Positions 1 to 7,610 are shown, counted from the first letter of the stretch. The stretch: DNA of 33,479 nucleotides from CAYVBN01 sp964538565 (GCA_964538565.1 CAZIGW010000167.1:1-33479); one strand, 5' to 3'. Made by a program: numbers and translations. Notes: generated by a model from the letters alone, not told the origin.

Positions 1-1
1 G

Positions 2-691
2 GAGGAGCTCGCCTGCGTGCGCAAGGCGGGCATCCTGTGCCAGCGTGCGATGGAAGCGATGGTGGCGGCGGCCAGGCCGGGCGCGACCGAAGTCGACCTG
101 CGCGGCGCCGCCGGCTCCGCCATCCTGCAAGGCGGCGGCGACATCGATTTCCTCATCATCGGCTCGACCCCGATGGCCAATCCGGCGATGTTCTTCGGCA
201 ATCCGCGGCCCTCGGGCCGCAAGCTCGCCAAGGGCGACATCGTCATCATGGAGCTCGCCGCCGGCTACAACGGCTACACGGCGCAGATCGGTTCCCCGAT
301 CTGCCTCGGACCGCCGACCGAGATGGTGGCGAAGTTCTGGAACGAGATCACCCTGCCCGGCTATCAGCGCATCCTGGCGGAGATCCGTCCCGGAAATCTA
401 CTCGACAACGTGCGCATCGCCGCGCAGTTCTTCCGCCAGAAGGGCGTGCAGTCGCGTCCGACGCAGATCCACGGCATCGACATCGTCACCGCGCCGCCGC
501 ACGTCTTCGCCGAGCGCACCGAGGTGCGCGAAGCCGACAAGGTGTTCCTGCCCGGCATGGTGACCATGGCGGAACCCAATCCGATCACCGCCGACGGCCT
601 GTTCGGGATCTTCCTCGGCCACACCTACATCATCACGAACGACGGGCACGAGTGCGTCGACGCGTTCCCGCTGGAGCTGGCCATCGCCTGA
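2..691 (+). CDS. M24 peptidase-fold protein (creatinase/Xaa-Pro aminopeptidase type), 5' truncated by window edge
   Basis: The reading frame is open from the first bases, so the start lies upstream; about 229 residues of the C-terminal pita-bread fold are visible. The family normally uses five metal ligands (Asp, Asp, His, Glu, Glu). Here the segment GDIVIMELAAGYNGYTAQIG has Glu where the first Asp is expected (codon 251-253) and Gln where the second is expected (codon 284-286). The His of IHGIDI and the Glu of MAEPNPI remain, but the last ligand Glu is Gly in GIFLGHT (codon 617-619). It may therefore be a non-peptidase member, such as a creatinase-like hydrolase or a binding protein, though this rests on alignment by eye. 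It precedes an ABC importer on the same strand by 166 bp, which suggests a role in handling the imported compound. Confidence 0.85.
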   Translation, partial: EELACVRKAGILCQRAMEAMVAAARPGATEVDLRGAAGSAILQGGGDIDFLIIGSTPMANPAMFFGNPRPSGRKLAKGDIVIMELAAGYNGYTAQIGSPICLGPPTEMVAKFWNEITLPGYQRILAEIRPGNLLDNVRIAAQFFRQKGVQSRPTQIHGIDIVTAPPHVFAERTEVREADKVFLPGMVTMAEPNPITADGLFGIFLGHTYIITNDGHECVDAFPLELAIA

Positions 692-835
692 CATCGGCGG
701 CAGGTCCGGCTGCGCGCCGATCCCCGTGACGGTCCGGGACAGGCATCGGGCGACGGCCCATGAATGGCCGGCGGGAAGCTGTTTGCTCGGCGGGCAGTTG
801 CTCCCCGCCGACCCGATGACGTAATCATGTGAGCC

Positions 836-860
836 GGAACGGGATGGGAGGAACGGGATG
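836..860 (+). repeat. 11-bp direct repeat spanning the start of the binding-protein gene
   Basis: GGAACGGGATG occurs at 836-846 and again at 850-860, separated by 3 bp. The second copy contains the ATG of the binding-protein gene (858). The first copy contains another ATG (844) that opens a 5-codon frame whose TGA overlaps the real ATG as ATGA. The ribosome-binding site for 858 (GGGAGG) lies between the two. Confidence 0.8.
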
Positions 861-1832
861 AGCTTCCGCCGCTACGCGTGCGCAATCGCCTTGACGGTTC
901 TGACCGCAGGCGCCTCGCCGGAAACCCGCGCCTCCGAACTGGCCGTCAGCCAGTACGGCCGCGTGACCGCGACCCTGCCGTGGGCCGTCGCGATGGAGAA
1001 GGGATACTTCGCCGACGAGGGCATCAAGATCGACCAGATCATTTCCGGCGCGGGCGGCGGAACCACGCTGCGCAACGTGCTGGCGAGCGATTTGCCCTAC
1101 GGCGAAGTGGCGATGTCGGCCGCCCTCGCGGCGCGCAAGTCCGGCATTGACGTCGTCATCGTCAACACCGCGAGCGACCACATCGGCGAAATCGCGCTCG
1201 TCGCCAATCCCAAGAGCAGCATCCGCACCGTCAAGGATCTCGCCGGAAAGAAGGCCGGCTTCACCAATCCGAAATCGACCAGCGAGCTGCTGCTGCGCCT
1301 GGCGCTCAAGGAAGCCGGCATGACCGGCAAGGTCGAGCCGGTTTCGACCGGCGGCTTCGGCGGCGGCCTTGCGCTGCTCGATTCGGGCGGGATCGACGCG
1401 GCGCCGCTGATCGATCCGACCCTGACGCTCAAGCCCGACAAATACCGGGTCATCTTCCACTTCGCCGACCTGATCCCGCGCATGACCTGGCTGGTCGGGA
1501 TCACCACGCGGAAGTTCGCCCAGGAGCACCCGGAAACGGTGCGCAAGCTCATCCGGATCCATCGCCGGGGTGTCGACTACATCTACGCCAATCACGACGA
1601 GGCGATCCGCATCTATTCCAAGGTCTGGCAGCAGGACCCGAAGGAGGTCGCGACCTATTTCCCGAAATATTTCGGCTACAAGGGCGAGTGGTCGGCGGGC
1701 GGGTTCGACAAGGAAGCGCTGCAGAAGATGTCGGACGGCCTCCAACTGATCGGCGACGTCAACGGCCCGGTCGACTGGAAGACCATCATCGATCAGCAAT
1801 ACCTGCCGAAAGAGCTGCAAGGACCGCTCTGA
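858..1832 (+). CDS. ABC transporter substrate-binding protein, SsuA/NMT1 type
   Basis: This 324-residue protein has an N-terminal Sec-type signal (MSFRRYACAIALTVLTAG, probable cut near ETRAS-E) and is expected in the periplasm. The start of the mature part (VSQYGRVTATLPWAVAMEKGYFADEGI) matches the opening of nitrate/sulfonate/taurine-type binding proteins (NMT1/SsuA family), followed by an STSELLLRLALKEAG segment typical of the second lobe. The ATG at 858 follows a strong GGGAGG site. Two permeases and an ATPase follow directly, so it feeds that importer. The ligand cannot be read from sequence: relatives bind sulfonates, pyrimidine precursors, riboflavin or aromatic acids. Confidence 0.9.
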   Translation: MSFRRYACAIALTVLTAGASPETRASELAVSQYGRVTATLPWAVAMEKGYFADEGIKIDQIISGAGGGTTLRNVLASDLPYGEVAMSAALAARKSGIDVVIVNTASDHIGEIALVANPKSSIRTVKDLAGKKAGFTNPKSTSELLLRLALKEAGMTGKVEPVSTGGFGGGLALLDSGGIDAAPLIDPTLTLKPDKYRVIFHFADLIPRMTWLVGITTRKFAQEHPETVRKLIRIHRRGVDYIYANHDEAIRIYSKVWQQDPKEVATYFPKYFGYKGEWSAGGFDKEALQKMSDGLQLIGDVNGPVDWKTIIDQQYLPKELQGPL

Positions 1833-1850
1833 TCCGCGGGGTCGTGCGCC

Positions 1851-2657
1851 ATGGCGGCTGACGACAAGCCCCGGCGGGAGCCCGGACGGCGCGCGGGCGC
1901 GCGTCTCTCGCGCGTCGCCCTCGCCCGCACCGCCCTGATCGTCGGATTCTTTCTCGCGCTCGAACTCCTCTGCCGCGTGGGGATTCTCGACCGGATCACC
2001 ATCATCCCGCCGAGCGAGATGATCGTGGCGCTCTGGCATATCCTCGAAAGCGGGCGGTTCACGAACGACATCACGTTCACGGCATTCAACGTCGCCGCGA
2101 CAATCGGGCTCTCGGTCGCGGCCGGATTTGCCATCGGCGCGGGCCTGCACGCGTTTCCGCGCGCCCGCCGGCCGCTCGAGCCGTTGCTGTCGGCCTATTA
2201 CGCCGTCCCGACCTTCGTGTTCTATCCCCTGCTGGTCGTCGCATTCGGCGTCGGCCGCACGGCCCTGATCGTCATGGGGGCGATGTTCGGAACCGTCGCC
2301 ATGATCGTCAACACCATGCTGGGACTCGATCGCGTGCCGCCGGTCGTGCTCAAGACGGCGTCGATCATGAAGCTCGATCCCGCCCGCCGGCTTCTGCTGA
2401 TCAAGCTGCCGGCCGCCGCCCCGCATCTCATGACCGGCGTCAAACTGGCCGTCATCTATTCGGTCATCGGCATCGTCGCCGGTGAATTCATCCTGGCAAC
2501 CGCCGGCGTCGGCAAGCGGATCGCCTTTGCGTACGACAACTTCGACAACCCCACGATGTACGGCATGCTGCTCCTGCTTCTCGTGGCCGTCATGATCGTC
2601 AACGGCGCACTGTCCGTCTGGGAAAAGCGGCTGCATCGCCGCTTCGGCCAGCGATGA
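1851..2657 (+). CDS. ABC transporter permease, SsuC/TauC type
   Basis: This is a 268-residue inner-membrane protein with about six hydrophobic segments; the first is near residues 25-42 (ARTALIVGFFLALELLCRVG). The cytoplasmic coupling-helix region appears as KTASIMKLDPARRLLLIKLPAAAPHLMTGVK, the EAA-type loop that contacts the ATPase. The charged, Arg-rich N-terminus fits the positive-inside rule. It starts 18 bp after the binding-protein stop and ends in a 4-bp ATGA overlap with the next permease, so the two are translationally coupled. Together they should form a heterodimeric channel. Confidence 0.9.
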   Translation: MAADDKPRREPGRRAGARLSRVALARTALIVGFFLALELLCRVGILDRITIIPPSEMIVALWHILESGRFTNDITFTAFNVAATIGLSVAAGFAIGAGLHAFPRARRPLEPLLSAYYAVPTFVFYPLLVVAFGVGRTALIVMGAMFGTVAMIVNTMLGLDRVPPVVLKTASIMKLDPARRLLLIKLPAAAPHLMTGVKLAVIYSVIGIVAGEFILATAGVGKRIAFAYDNFDNPTMYGMLLLLLVAVMIVNGALSVWEKRLHRRFGQR

Positions 2658-3391
2658 AATCGACCAAGCTCGATTATCTGCTACTCGCGGCCGGCCTCCT
2701 CATTCTCTGGCAGGCTCTCTACTGGGCTGCCGGGCCGAGCGTCGTGTCCTCCCCGGCCGTCACCGCCGTGCGGGCCTTTCAGCTCCTGCGGTCGGAGGCG
2801 TTCTGGGTGCACGCCGCGAGCACCGGTTCGGCGTTCGCGCTGGCGAGCGTCATCAGCATCGTTGCCGGGATCGTGCTCGGACTGTGGCTGGGCCTGCGCC
2901 GGTTCGCCGGCGACGTCGCCGATCCGATCCTCAGCACGCTCTACTCGATCCCCAAGATCACGCTCTATCCGCTGATTCTCCTGATCTTCGGGCTTGGCGT
3001 CTCGGCCAAGATCGCGTTTGGCGCCATTCACGGCATCATTCCGGTCGCGATCTTCACCATGAACGCCGTTCGCAACGTGGCCCCCGTCCATCAGCGGACC
3101 GCGCGCATCCTGCGGCTGTCGCCGATCCAGACCGTCGTGACCATCATGGCGCCGGCGGCGCTGCCGGAGATCATGACCGGCATTCGCATCGGCATTGCTT
3201 TGACGCTGTTTGGCACGCTGATCGGCGAGCTGTTCGCATCGACGTCGGGCATGGGATTCGTCCTGATGCGGGCCACTGACATCCATGCCGTCCCGGACAT
3301 CCTGGCGATCACGCTCTTACTTTTTCTCTTTGCCGCGTCGATCAACGCGTTTCTGCATTTCATCGAACGGCGAATGCGGCACAATGGCTAG
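2654..3391 (+). CDS. ABC transporter permease, second SsuC/TauC-type subunit
   Basis: This 245-residue inner-membrane protein is paralogous in layout to the preceding permease. It has a hydrophobic N-terminal helix (LDYLLLAAGLLILWQALYW) and an EAA-like loop (TARILRLSPIQTVVTIMAPAALPEIMTGIRIG) before the last two helices. The ATG overlaps the stop of the upstream permease by 4 bp, and its own last 8 bp overlap the start of the ATPase gene. Systems of this family often use one homodimeric permease, so two distinct permease genes imply a heterodimer, as in pyrimidine-precursor and some riboflavin importers. Confidence 0.9.
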   Translation: MKSTKLDYLLLAAGLLILWQALYWAAGPSVVSSPAVTAVRAFQLLRSEAFWVHAASTGSAFALASVISIVAGIVLGLWLGLRRFAGDVADPILSTLYSIPKITLYPLILLIFGLGVSAKIAFGAIHGIIPVAIFTMNAVRNVAPVHQRTARILRLSPIQTVVTIMAPAALPEIMTGIRIGIALTLFGTLIGELFASTSGMGFVLMRATDIHAVPDILAITLLLFLFAASINAFLHFIERRMRHNG

Positions 3392-4205
3392 CGACCGCGC
3401 TCACTTCCACCTTCGGGAGGTCACAAAGGTCTTTCCGGGCCAGGACGGCCATCCGGACGTCCATGCGCTCGGTCCGATCGACGTCGATATCTCCGTCGGC
3501 GAGTTCTTCTCGGTGGTCGGTCCGTCGGGATGCGGGAAATCGACATTGCTGGACGTGCTTGCCGGCCTGTCGACCGTCACGTCCGGAACCGCGGTTTTCG
3601 ATGGAAAGACCCTCGATGGAGCGGTGCCGGACGGAATCGGGGCGGTGTTTCAGCAGGACGCGAGCTTCTTCTGGCTCAACGTATGGGACAACGTGGCGTT
3701 CGGTCTGCGACGGCGGGGGACGGATGCCGCCGAGATCGAACGCCGCGTGAACAACGCGCTGAGTTTCATGGGGCTTTCCGGCTTCGCCATGGCGTTTCCG
3801 ACTCAGCTCTCGGGGGGAATGCGCCAGCGCGTCTGCATCGCGCGCACCTTGGTGCTCGAGCCGAAGGTGCTCCTGCTCGACGAACCCTTCGGCGCACTCG
3901 ACCAGCAGACCCGGTTGCTGATGGGCGACGAGCTGCTCCGGCTCTGGCGCGAGACCGGGGCAACCGTCGTGCTGATCACCCACGCGCTGGACGAGGCCGC
4001 GATGCTGTCAGACAGGGTCGCCGTGATGTCCGCCCGCCCCGGACGATTCATCGACATCGTGACGACGGGCTGGCCGCGCACCCGCGACAGCCGGATCGTG
4101 TCCGACGAGCGTTTCGGCGCCATCACGGGCCGCTTGTGGGGCAAATTGCGCGAAGAATCGATCCGCGCCCTCCAGTCGGCACAGGCGTCGCCGTCGTTCC
4201 CATAG
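3384..4205 (+). CDS. ABC transporter ATP-binding protein, SsuB/TauB type
   Basis: This is a 273-residue cytoplasmic ATPase. It shows Walker A GPSGCGKST, Q-loop FQQDASFFW, signature LSGGMRQRVCIARTL, Walker B VLLLDEPFGALD and switch-histidine ITHALDEA, all in the usual order. The ATG at 3384 (MASDRAHF) is chosen over the farther in-frame ATG at 3285 because the latter would place 33 arginine-rich residues inside the upstream permease. The chosen start overlaps the permease stop by 8 bp. It powers the importer encoded at 858-3391. The C-terminal tail of about 60 residues after the switch region is normal for this family. Confidence 0.93.
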   Translation: MASDRAHFHLREVTKVFPGQDGHPDVHALGPIDVDISVGEFFSVVGPSGCGKSTLLDVLAGLSTVTSGTAVFDGKTLDGAVPDGIGAVFQQDASFFWLNVWDNVAFGLRRRGTDAAEIERRVNNALSFMGLSGFAMAFPTQLSGGMRQRVCIARTLVLEPKVLLLDEPFGALDQQTRLLMGDELLRLWRETGATVVLITHALDEAAMLSDRVAVMSARPGRFIDIVTTGWPRTRDSRIVSDERFGAITGRLWGKLREESIRALQSAQASPSFP

Positions 4206-4219
4206 ACGAGGACCCGACC

Positions 4220-5383
4220 TTGAAGACCAGCCAGGACCGAATCCTCACCACGCACGTGGGCAGCCTTCCGCGCAGCGCATCGATCCTCGATCTGCTGGAG
4301 CGGCGCGAGAAGGGCGAAGGGCCGGCTTCGGGCCTCGATGCCGAGGTGGCCCAGGCGGTCATGGAGATCGTCAGGCGGCAGGTCGAGATCGGCATCGACG
4401 TCGTGAGCGACGGAGAGACGAGCAAGATCAGCTACGCGACCTACGTGAAGGATCGCCTGTCCGGCTTCTCCGACGAGGGCCCGACCGAATCCACAAAGCC
4501 CCATCTCGATCTGCGGCCATTTCCGGAGTTCCAGCGACGCATGGCGCTGCTCACCGGGGCGCGCCGCTTCAAGCGCGTGGCGTGCATCGGGCCTGTCGCC
4601 CTGCGCAATCGCGACGCGCTGCAGCGGGATCTCGACAACATGCGAAGGGCGACGGCCGTCCATCATCCGGTCGACGCCTTCCTGAATTCGGCCTCTCCGG
4701 GCGTCGTCGCGAGCTTCCTGCCCAATCAATACTATCCCTCGCACGGCGCCTATGTGGAAGCGATCGCGAACGCAATGCGGGAGGAATACGAGGCCATCAC
4801 GGCCGCTGGATTTCTCGTTCAGGTCGACTGTCCGGATCTTGCCATGTCGCGGCACACCGCCTTCCAGGACCTTTCGGAAGCCGAATTTCTCAAACGGGCC
4901 GAGCTCCACGTGGAGGCGCTCAACCACGCGCTCGCGAGGATTCCGGCCGACATGATTCGGATCCACGTGTGCTGGGGCAACTACGAGGGCCCGCACACGC
5001 ACGACGTCGATCTCGCAAAGATCGTCCGGATCATCCTCAACGTGAAGGCGCAGGCGATCTCGATCGAGGCGGCCAATCCGCGCCACGAGCACGAATGGGC
5101 GCTCTGGCGGGACGTCAGCCTGCCGACCGATCGGATCCTGATCCCGGGAGTGATCGACACATCGACGAACTACGTCGAACACCCGGACCTCGTCGCCCAG
5201 AGAATTGCGCGGTTTGCCGAGGTGGTCGGACGCGAGCGCGTCATTGCCGGCACCGATTGCGGCTTCGCAACGTCGGCGGGCTACGGAAAAATCGACCCGG
5301 ACATCGCGTTTCTCAAGCTTGCCACTCTGGTTGCCGGCGCCCGGCGAGCAAGTGCGCAATTGTGGTCACGCGCGGCCGAGTGA
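4220..5383 (+). CDS. Zinc-dependent methyl/alkyl transferase, MetE C-terminal / epoxyalkane:CoM transferase-like (copy 1)
   Basis: This 387-residue single-domain protein has the fold of the C-terminal half of cobalamin-independent methionine synthase, the size class that includes epoxyalkane:coenzyme M transferase. Zn-thiolate ligands are present: H249-x-C251 (IHVCWGN) and C347 (GTDCGF). The TTG start at 4220 is supported by alignment of its first residues, KTSQDRILTTHVGSLPR, with KRSSDRILTTHTGSLPR in the convergent paralogue, and it lies 14 bp after the ATPase stop. It is probably the last gene of the ABC operon and may act on a sulfur compound brought in by it. A role as a true methionine synthase is unlikely because the N-terminal domain is absent. 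The thiol and the alkyl donor are unknown. Confidence 0.87.
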   Translation: MKTSQDRILTTHVGSLPRSASILDLLERREKGEGPASGLDAEVAQAVMEIVRRQVEIGIDVVSDGETSKISYATYVKDRLSGFSDEGPTESTKPHLDLRPFPEFQRRMALLTGARRFKRVACIGPVALRNRDALQRDLDNMRRATAVHHPVDAFLNSASPGVVASFLPNQYYPSHGAYVEAIANAMREEYEAITAAGFLVQVDCPDLAMSRHTAFQDLSEAEFLKRAELHVEALNHALARIPADMIRIHVCWGNYEGPHTHDVDLAKIVRIILNVKAQAISIEAANPRHEHEWALWRDVSLPTDRILIPGVIDTSTNYVEHPDLVAQRIARFAEVVGRERVIAGTDCGFATSAGYGKIDPDIAFLKLATLVAGARRASAQLWSRAAE

Positions 5384-5591
5384 AGCGGCGGGAGTGGCGC
5401 TTCGCCGCGAGTCCCAGCGGCGAACTCAGCGGCTCCAGAGCGTCCGGCTTGCAAGCCGCGCGCCCTCGACCATCGCGGCCAGCTTGGCCCAGGCCACGTC
5501 GGGGTGGACCTCGTCTCCGGCTCCCGAGGTGCCGAAGCCGCAATCGGTGCCGGCAATGACGCGCTCGCGCCCGACGACCTCGGCAAACCGC
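5209..5591. repeat. Inverted repeat (59-bp arms, 57/59 identical) inside two convergent paralogous genes
   Basis: Positions 5209-5267 on the plus strand and the reverse complement of 5533-5591 differ at only two bases by direct comparison. Both arms encode the conserved block ending AGTDCGF, which contains a zinc-ligand Cys. The arms are 265 bp apart and include the ends of both genes. Flanking stretches of the two genes are also alike but more diverged. Confidence 0.9.
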
Positions 5592-6613
5592 ACGATGCGT
5601 TGCGCGACCAGCTCCGGGTGCTCCACCAGATGGACGCAATGCGACACCACGCCGGGCACGAGGATCTTGTCGTCGGGCAGCTTGACGTCGCGCCAGATTG
5701 CCCATTCATGCTCGTGGCGGGGGTTCGCGGCTTCGATCAGGTAAGCCCCCGCGCGGATCTTCAGCATGAGATCGACGAAGTGCTTCAGCTCGAAATCATG
5801 AACACGCGGCGCGATGTTGACGCTGTAGCACGTATGAAAGCGGACGCGATCCTGCGGAATGCCTCGCAACGCGTGGTTCACGGCCTCCACCCGCAGCGCA
5901 ATGAATCTTCTGCAGTCCTCGATCGAGGCGTCGACGGCGCGGTTGTAGTGTGTCGCCATTCGTGGGTCGTCGATCTGCAATAGAAAGCCCGCGTCGACGA
6001 TCGTCTTGTATTCGACGTGCATGGCGTCCGCCAGCGCCGCGAGATATTCCTCGTCGGATGCGTAAAATCGATTCTCGTAATAGAGCTCCAGATTGGACGG
6101 GGAGATCGCCGTCATGAACGCCTCTTCGACCGCCGCGTCCTGCAGCGACGCCCTGAGATTCTGGATGTCCGTCTGAAGTTCATCCTGGCCGACGTACTTG
6201 ACCGGCGCACTGCAGACGTAGGCACGGGGGCGTACGGTGCGCTTGGCGACGAGCTGGCCGGAGCGCGCCGCGAGCATCACTTTCATGTCTTCGTAAGCCG
6301 ACGGAAACGCCAGCGAATCGCGCGTCGGGCCGCGAAAGCGAACCGGGCTGTCGATCTCCTCGAGCCCGCTGAGCCGCGCGCGCGCATAGGCCATCCAATT
6401 GACCTTGCTGTGCTCGCCGTCATCCACGACATCGATGCCCGTTTCGACCTGCTTGCGGACGATCTCCGAGATCGCGCGGCTGATGCGCTGCGAGAACTCC
6501 CGGGGATCGTATGGCTCGCCGAGCTCCTTCCTGTTGAGCAAGGCCACGAGATCGGGCGGACGCGGCAGGCTGCCGGTGTGCGTCGTCAAAATACGATCCG
6601 AACTGCGCTTCAT
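5426..6613 (-). CDS. Zinc-dependent methyl/alkyl transferase, MetE C-terminal / epoxyalkane:CoM transferase-like (copy 2)
   Basis: This 395-residue paralogue of the gene at 4220-5383 lies on the opposite strand, with 42 bp between the two stops. It keeps the zinc ligands H260-x-C262 (FHTCYSV) and C358 (GTDCGF) and the shared block EAANPRHEHEWAIWRDV. The start at 6613 gives the conserved N-terminus KRSSDRILTTHTGSLPRP; a longer in-frame extension to 6907 is arginine-rich and not conserved in the paralogue. Two 11-bp repeats lie immediately upstream of the ATG and no strong ribosome-binding site is seen. Like its partner it lacks the N-terminal MetE domain. The substrate is unknown; possibilities are alkyl transfer to a thiol or demethylation. 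Confidence 0.87.
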   Translation of the reverse strand: MKRSSDRILTTHTGSLPRPPDLVALLNRKELGEPYDPREFSQRISRAISEIVRKQVETGIDVVDDGEHSKVNWMAYARARLSGLEEIDSPVRFRGPTRDSLAFPSAYEDMKVMLAARSGQLVAKRTVRPRAYVCSAPVKYVGQDELQTDIQNLRASLQDAAVEEAFMTAISPSNLELYYENRFYASDEEYLAALADAMHVEYKTIVDAGFLLQIDDPRMATHYNRAVDASIEDCRRFIALRVEAVNHALRGIPQDRVRFHTCYSVNIAPRVHDFELKHFVDLMLKIRAGAYLIEAANPRHEHEWAIWRDVKLPDDKILVPGVVSHCVHLVEHPELVAQRIVRFAEVVGRERVIAGTDCGFGTSGAGDEVHPDVAWAKLAAMVEGARLASRTLWSR

Positions 6614-6614
6614 A

Positions 6615-6636
6615 TGAAATGCCTGTGAAATGCCTG
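6615..6636. repeat. Perfect tandem 11-bp repeat directly upstream of the copy-2 transferase start
   Basis: TGAAATGCCTG is present twice in a row, at 6615-6625 and 6626-6636. On the coding strand this reads as two copies of CAGGCATTTCA ending one base before the ATG at 6613. Each copy carries an AGG that could act as a weak ribosome-binding element. Confidence 0.85.
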
Positions 6637-6956
6637 CCGTCAATTGTCGCCGGCGCGTGCGGTGCGCGCGGCGGATTTGACGGCACGGCCCCAGGGCTGT
6701 CAATTGCGCGCGGAGCGACGCGGCACGCCGTGGCGGGGCCGCGACCGATGGGACCCGCGTGGGCCGAGGAATGTTGGGCCTGATCGTCGGTGGACGGCGA
6801 TCTCTGCGGACGGGGACACGCGGTCGCGCGTCGACGTGCGAAGGTCTGCGGGTGCGGCAGGTCGAGCCTTGCCTGGGCCGTACAAGCGGCCGGACATTCC
6901 AGGGCAAGGTGGATCGATTCGGTGCAGATCACGCTCGCGAGGCACGAGCGAGACGT
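6637..6956. other. Intergenic region without a supported gene
   Basis: About 320 bp between the start of the copy-2 transferase and the end of the 63-aa gene, both on the minus strand. The open frames here are arginine- and proline-rich shadows with no family resemblance. It presumably holds the promoter of the copy-2 gene, but I see no convincing -35/-10 pair. Confidence 0.5.
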
Positions 6957-7148
6957 TCAATCGGTGTCGGTCGGATCGGCCACCACCGGTTCCGTGACGT
7001 CCCTGCCGCGCAGGCGCGACTGCAGCGGCCTTGCCTCGTCGTCGGCTCCCATCCATCGCAACTTGCGAATCCGATCGACAAGCTCCTTGGACTCCCGCTG
7101 CTCGTCCGCAAGTCGTTTCGTTTTCTGCGAACTCGAATTCGTAGGCAT
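6957..7148 (-). CDS. Small conserved-type hypothetical protein (63 aa)
   Basis: The protein MPTNSSSQKTKRLADEQ... is 63 residues long, mostly charged and predicted soluble and helical, with a central KLRWMGADDEARPLQ segment. The ATG at 7148 follows an excellent ribosome-binding site (TTGGAGGAAAC on the coding strand), which decides the start; a longer frame to 7286 lacks this support. I know similar short proteins with a KLRW-x-G-x-x-x-EA motif only as uncharacterised alphaproteobacterial proteins. Neighbouring genes are stress or envelope types, so it may belong to the same response. No function is claimed. Confidence 0.65.
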   Translation of the reverse strand: MPTNSSSQKTKRLADEQRESKELVDRIRKLRWMGADDEARPLQSRLRGRDVTEPVVADPTDTD

Positions 7149-7378
7149 GTTTCCTCCAAGTTCTGTTGAAATGCACCGTATTCGCATGCGCCTGTCATAC
7201 TCCGCAAACGATCGAGGGCCGTCCCAGGGGATGCGAGGCTGCGATCTGTCGCAGAATGCCCCGGACGTTGAGCGTGCGTCGCACAAATGCCACTGACTTG
7301 CGGGACCGCATTCATGTGCGCACGCCCGCGTGCGACCGATCGGACTTCGATTATGTCGCCAGCCCAGGACGGCGGATC

Positions 7379-7392
7379 TTGATTTAGGTCAA
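7379..7392. promoter_or_regulatory. FixK/FNR-type binding site
   Basis: TTGATTTAGGTCAA fits the FixK/FNR pattern TTGA-N6-TCAA exactly and the FNR form TTGAT-N4-ATCAA with one mismatch. It lies in the 497-bp gap between the divergent 63-aa gene (start 7148) and the DUF3309 gene (start 7646), so either could be the target. Confidence 0.55.
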
Positions 7393-7420
7393 GCGACGTC
7401 TCATCCGGCGGCGGAGGCGC

Positions 7421-7561
7421 ATGGCGATGCGTCGCGTTCGCACGATCACGCGTATCGCGTCGGCTCGGATGAAATTTCCGCTGATGACCTTCCGCGTGCA
7501 GCGCATCATACCGCAAGCTCCGCGCAGGTTTCTCCGCGACGCCCAAGAAGGACACGCCTGA
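7421..7561 (+). CDS. Possible small ORF, 46 aa, function unknown
   Basis: An ATG at 7421 preceded by GGCGGAGGCGC (a good ribosome-binding site) opens a 46-codon frame encoding MAMRRVRTITRIASARM..., strongly basic with many Arg. It begins 29 bp downstream of the FixK/FNR-like box. Arginine-rich frames are common by chance in GC-rich DNA, and I recognise no family, so this is only a candidate. Confidence 0.2.
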   Translation: MAMRRVRTITRIASARMKFPLMTFRVQRIIPQAPRRFLRDAQEGHA

Positions 7562-7585
7562 GGGCCGCGTCTCGGTCAATTCGCC

Positions 7586-7610
7586 GGAACCGATTCCTTC
7601 GATCGAGGTT
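7586..7610 (+). promoter_or_regulatory. EcfG-type (general stress response) promoter candidate for the DUF3309 gene
   Basis: GGAAC at 7586-7590 and GGTT at 7607-7610 are separated by 16 bp, close to the alphaproteobacterial EcfG pattern GGAAC-N16/17-CGTT with one mismatch in the -10 element. The predicted transcript would begin near 7617, about 30 bp before the ATG at 7646. Confidence 0.5.

Noticed and set aside
825..2636. 603-aa minus-strand open frame opposite the ABC binding protein and permease
   Set aside because: His/Asp/Arg-rich shadow of GC-rich coding DNA; the opposite strand encodes clear ABC transporter proteins.
3803..5359. 518-aa minus-strand open frame opposite the ATPase and copy-1 transferase
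   Set aside because: Antisense shadow; composition is Arg/Asp-rich and the plus strand carries Walker and zinc-site motifs.
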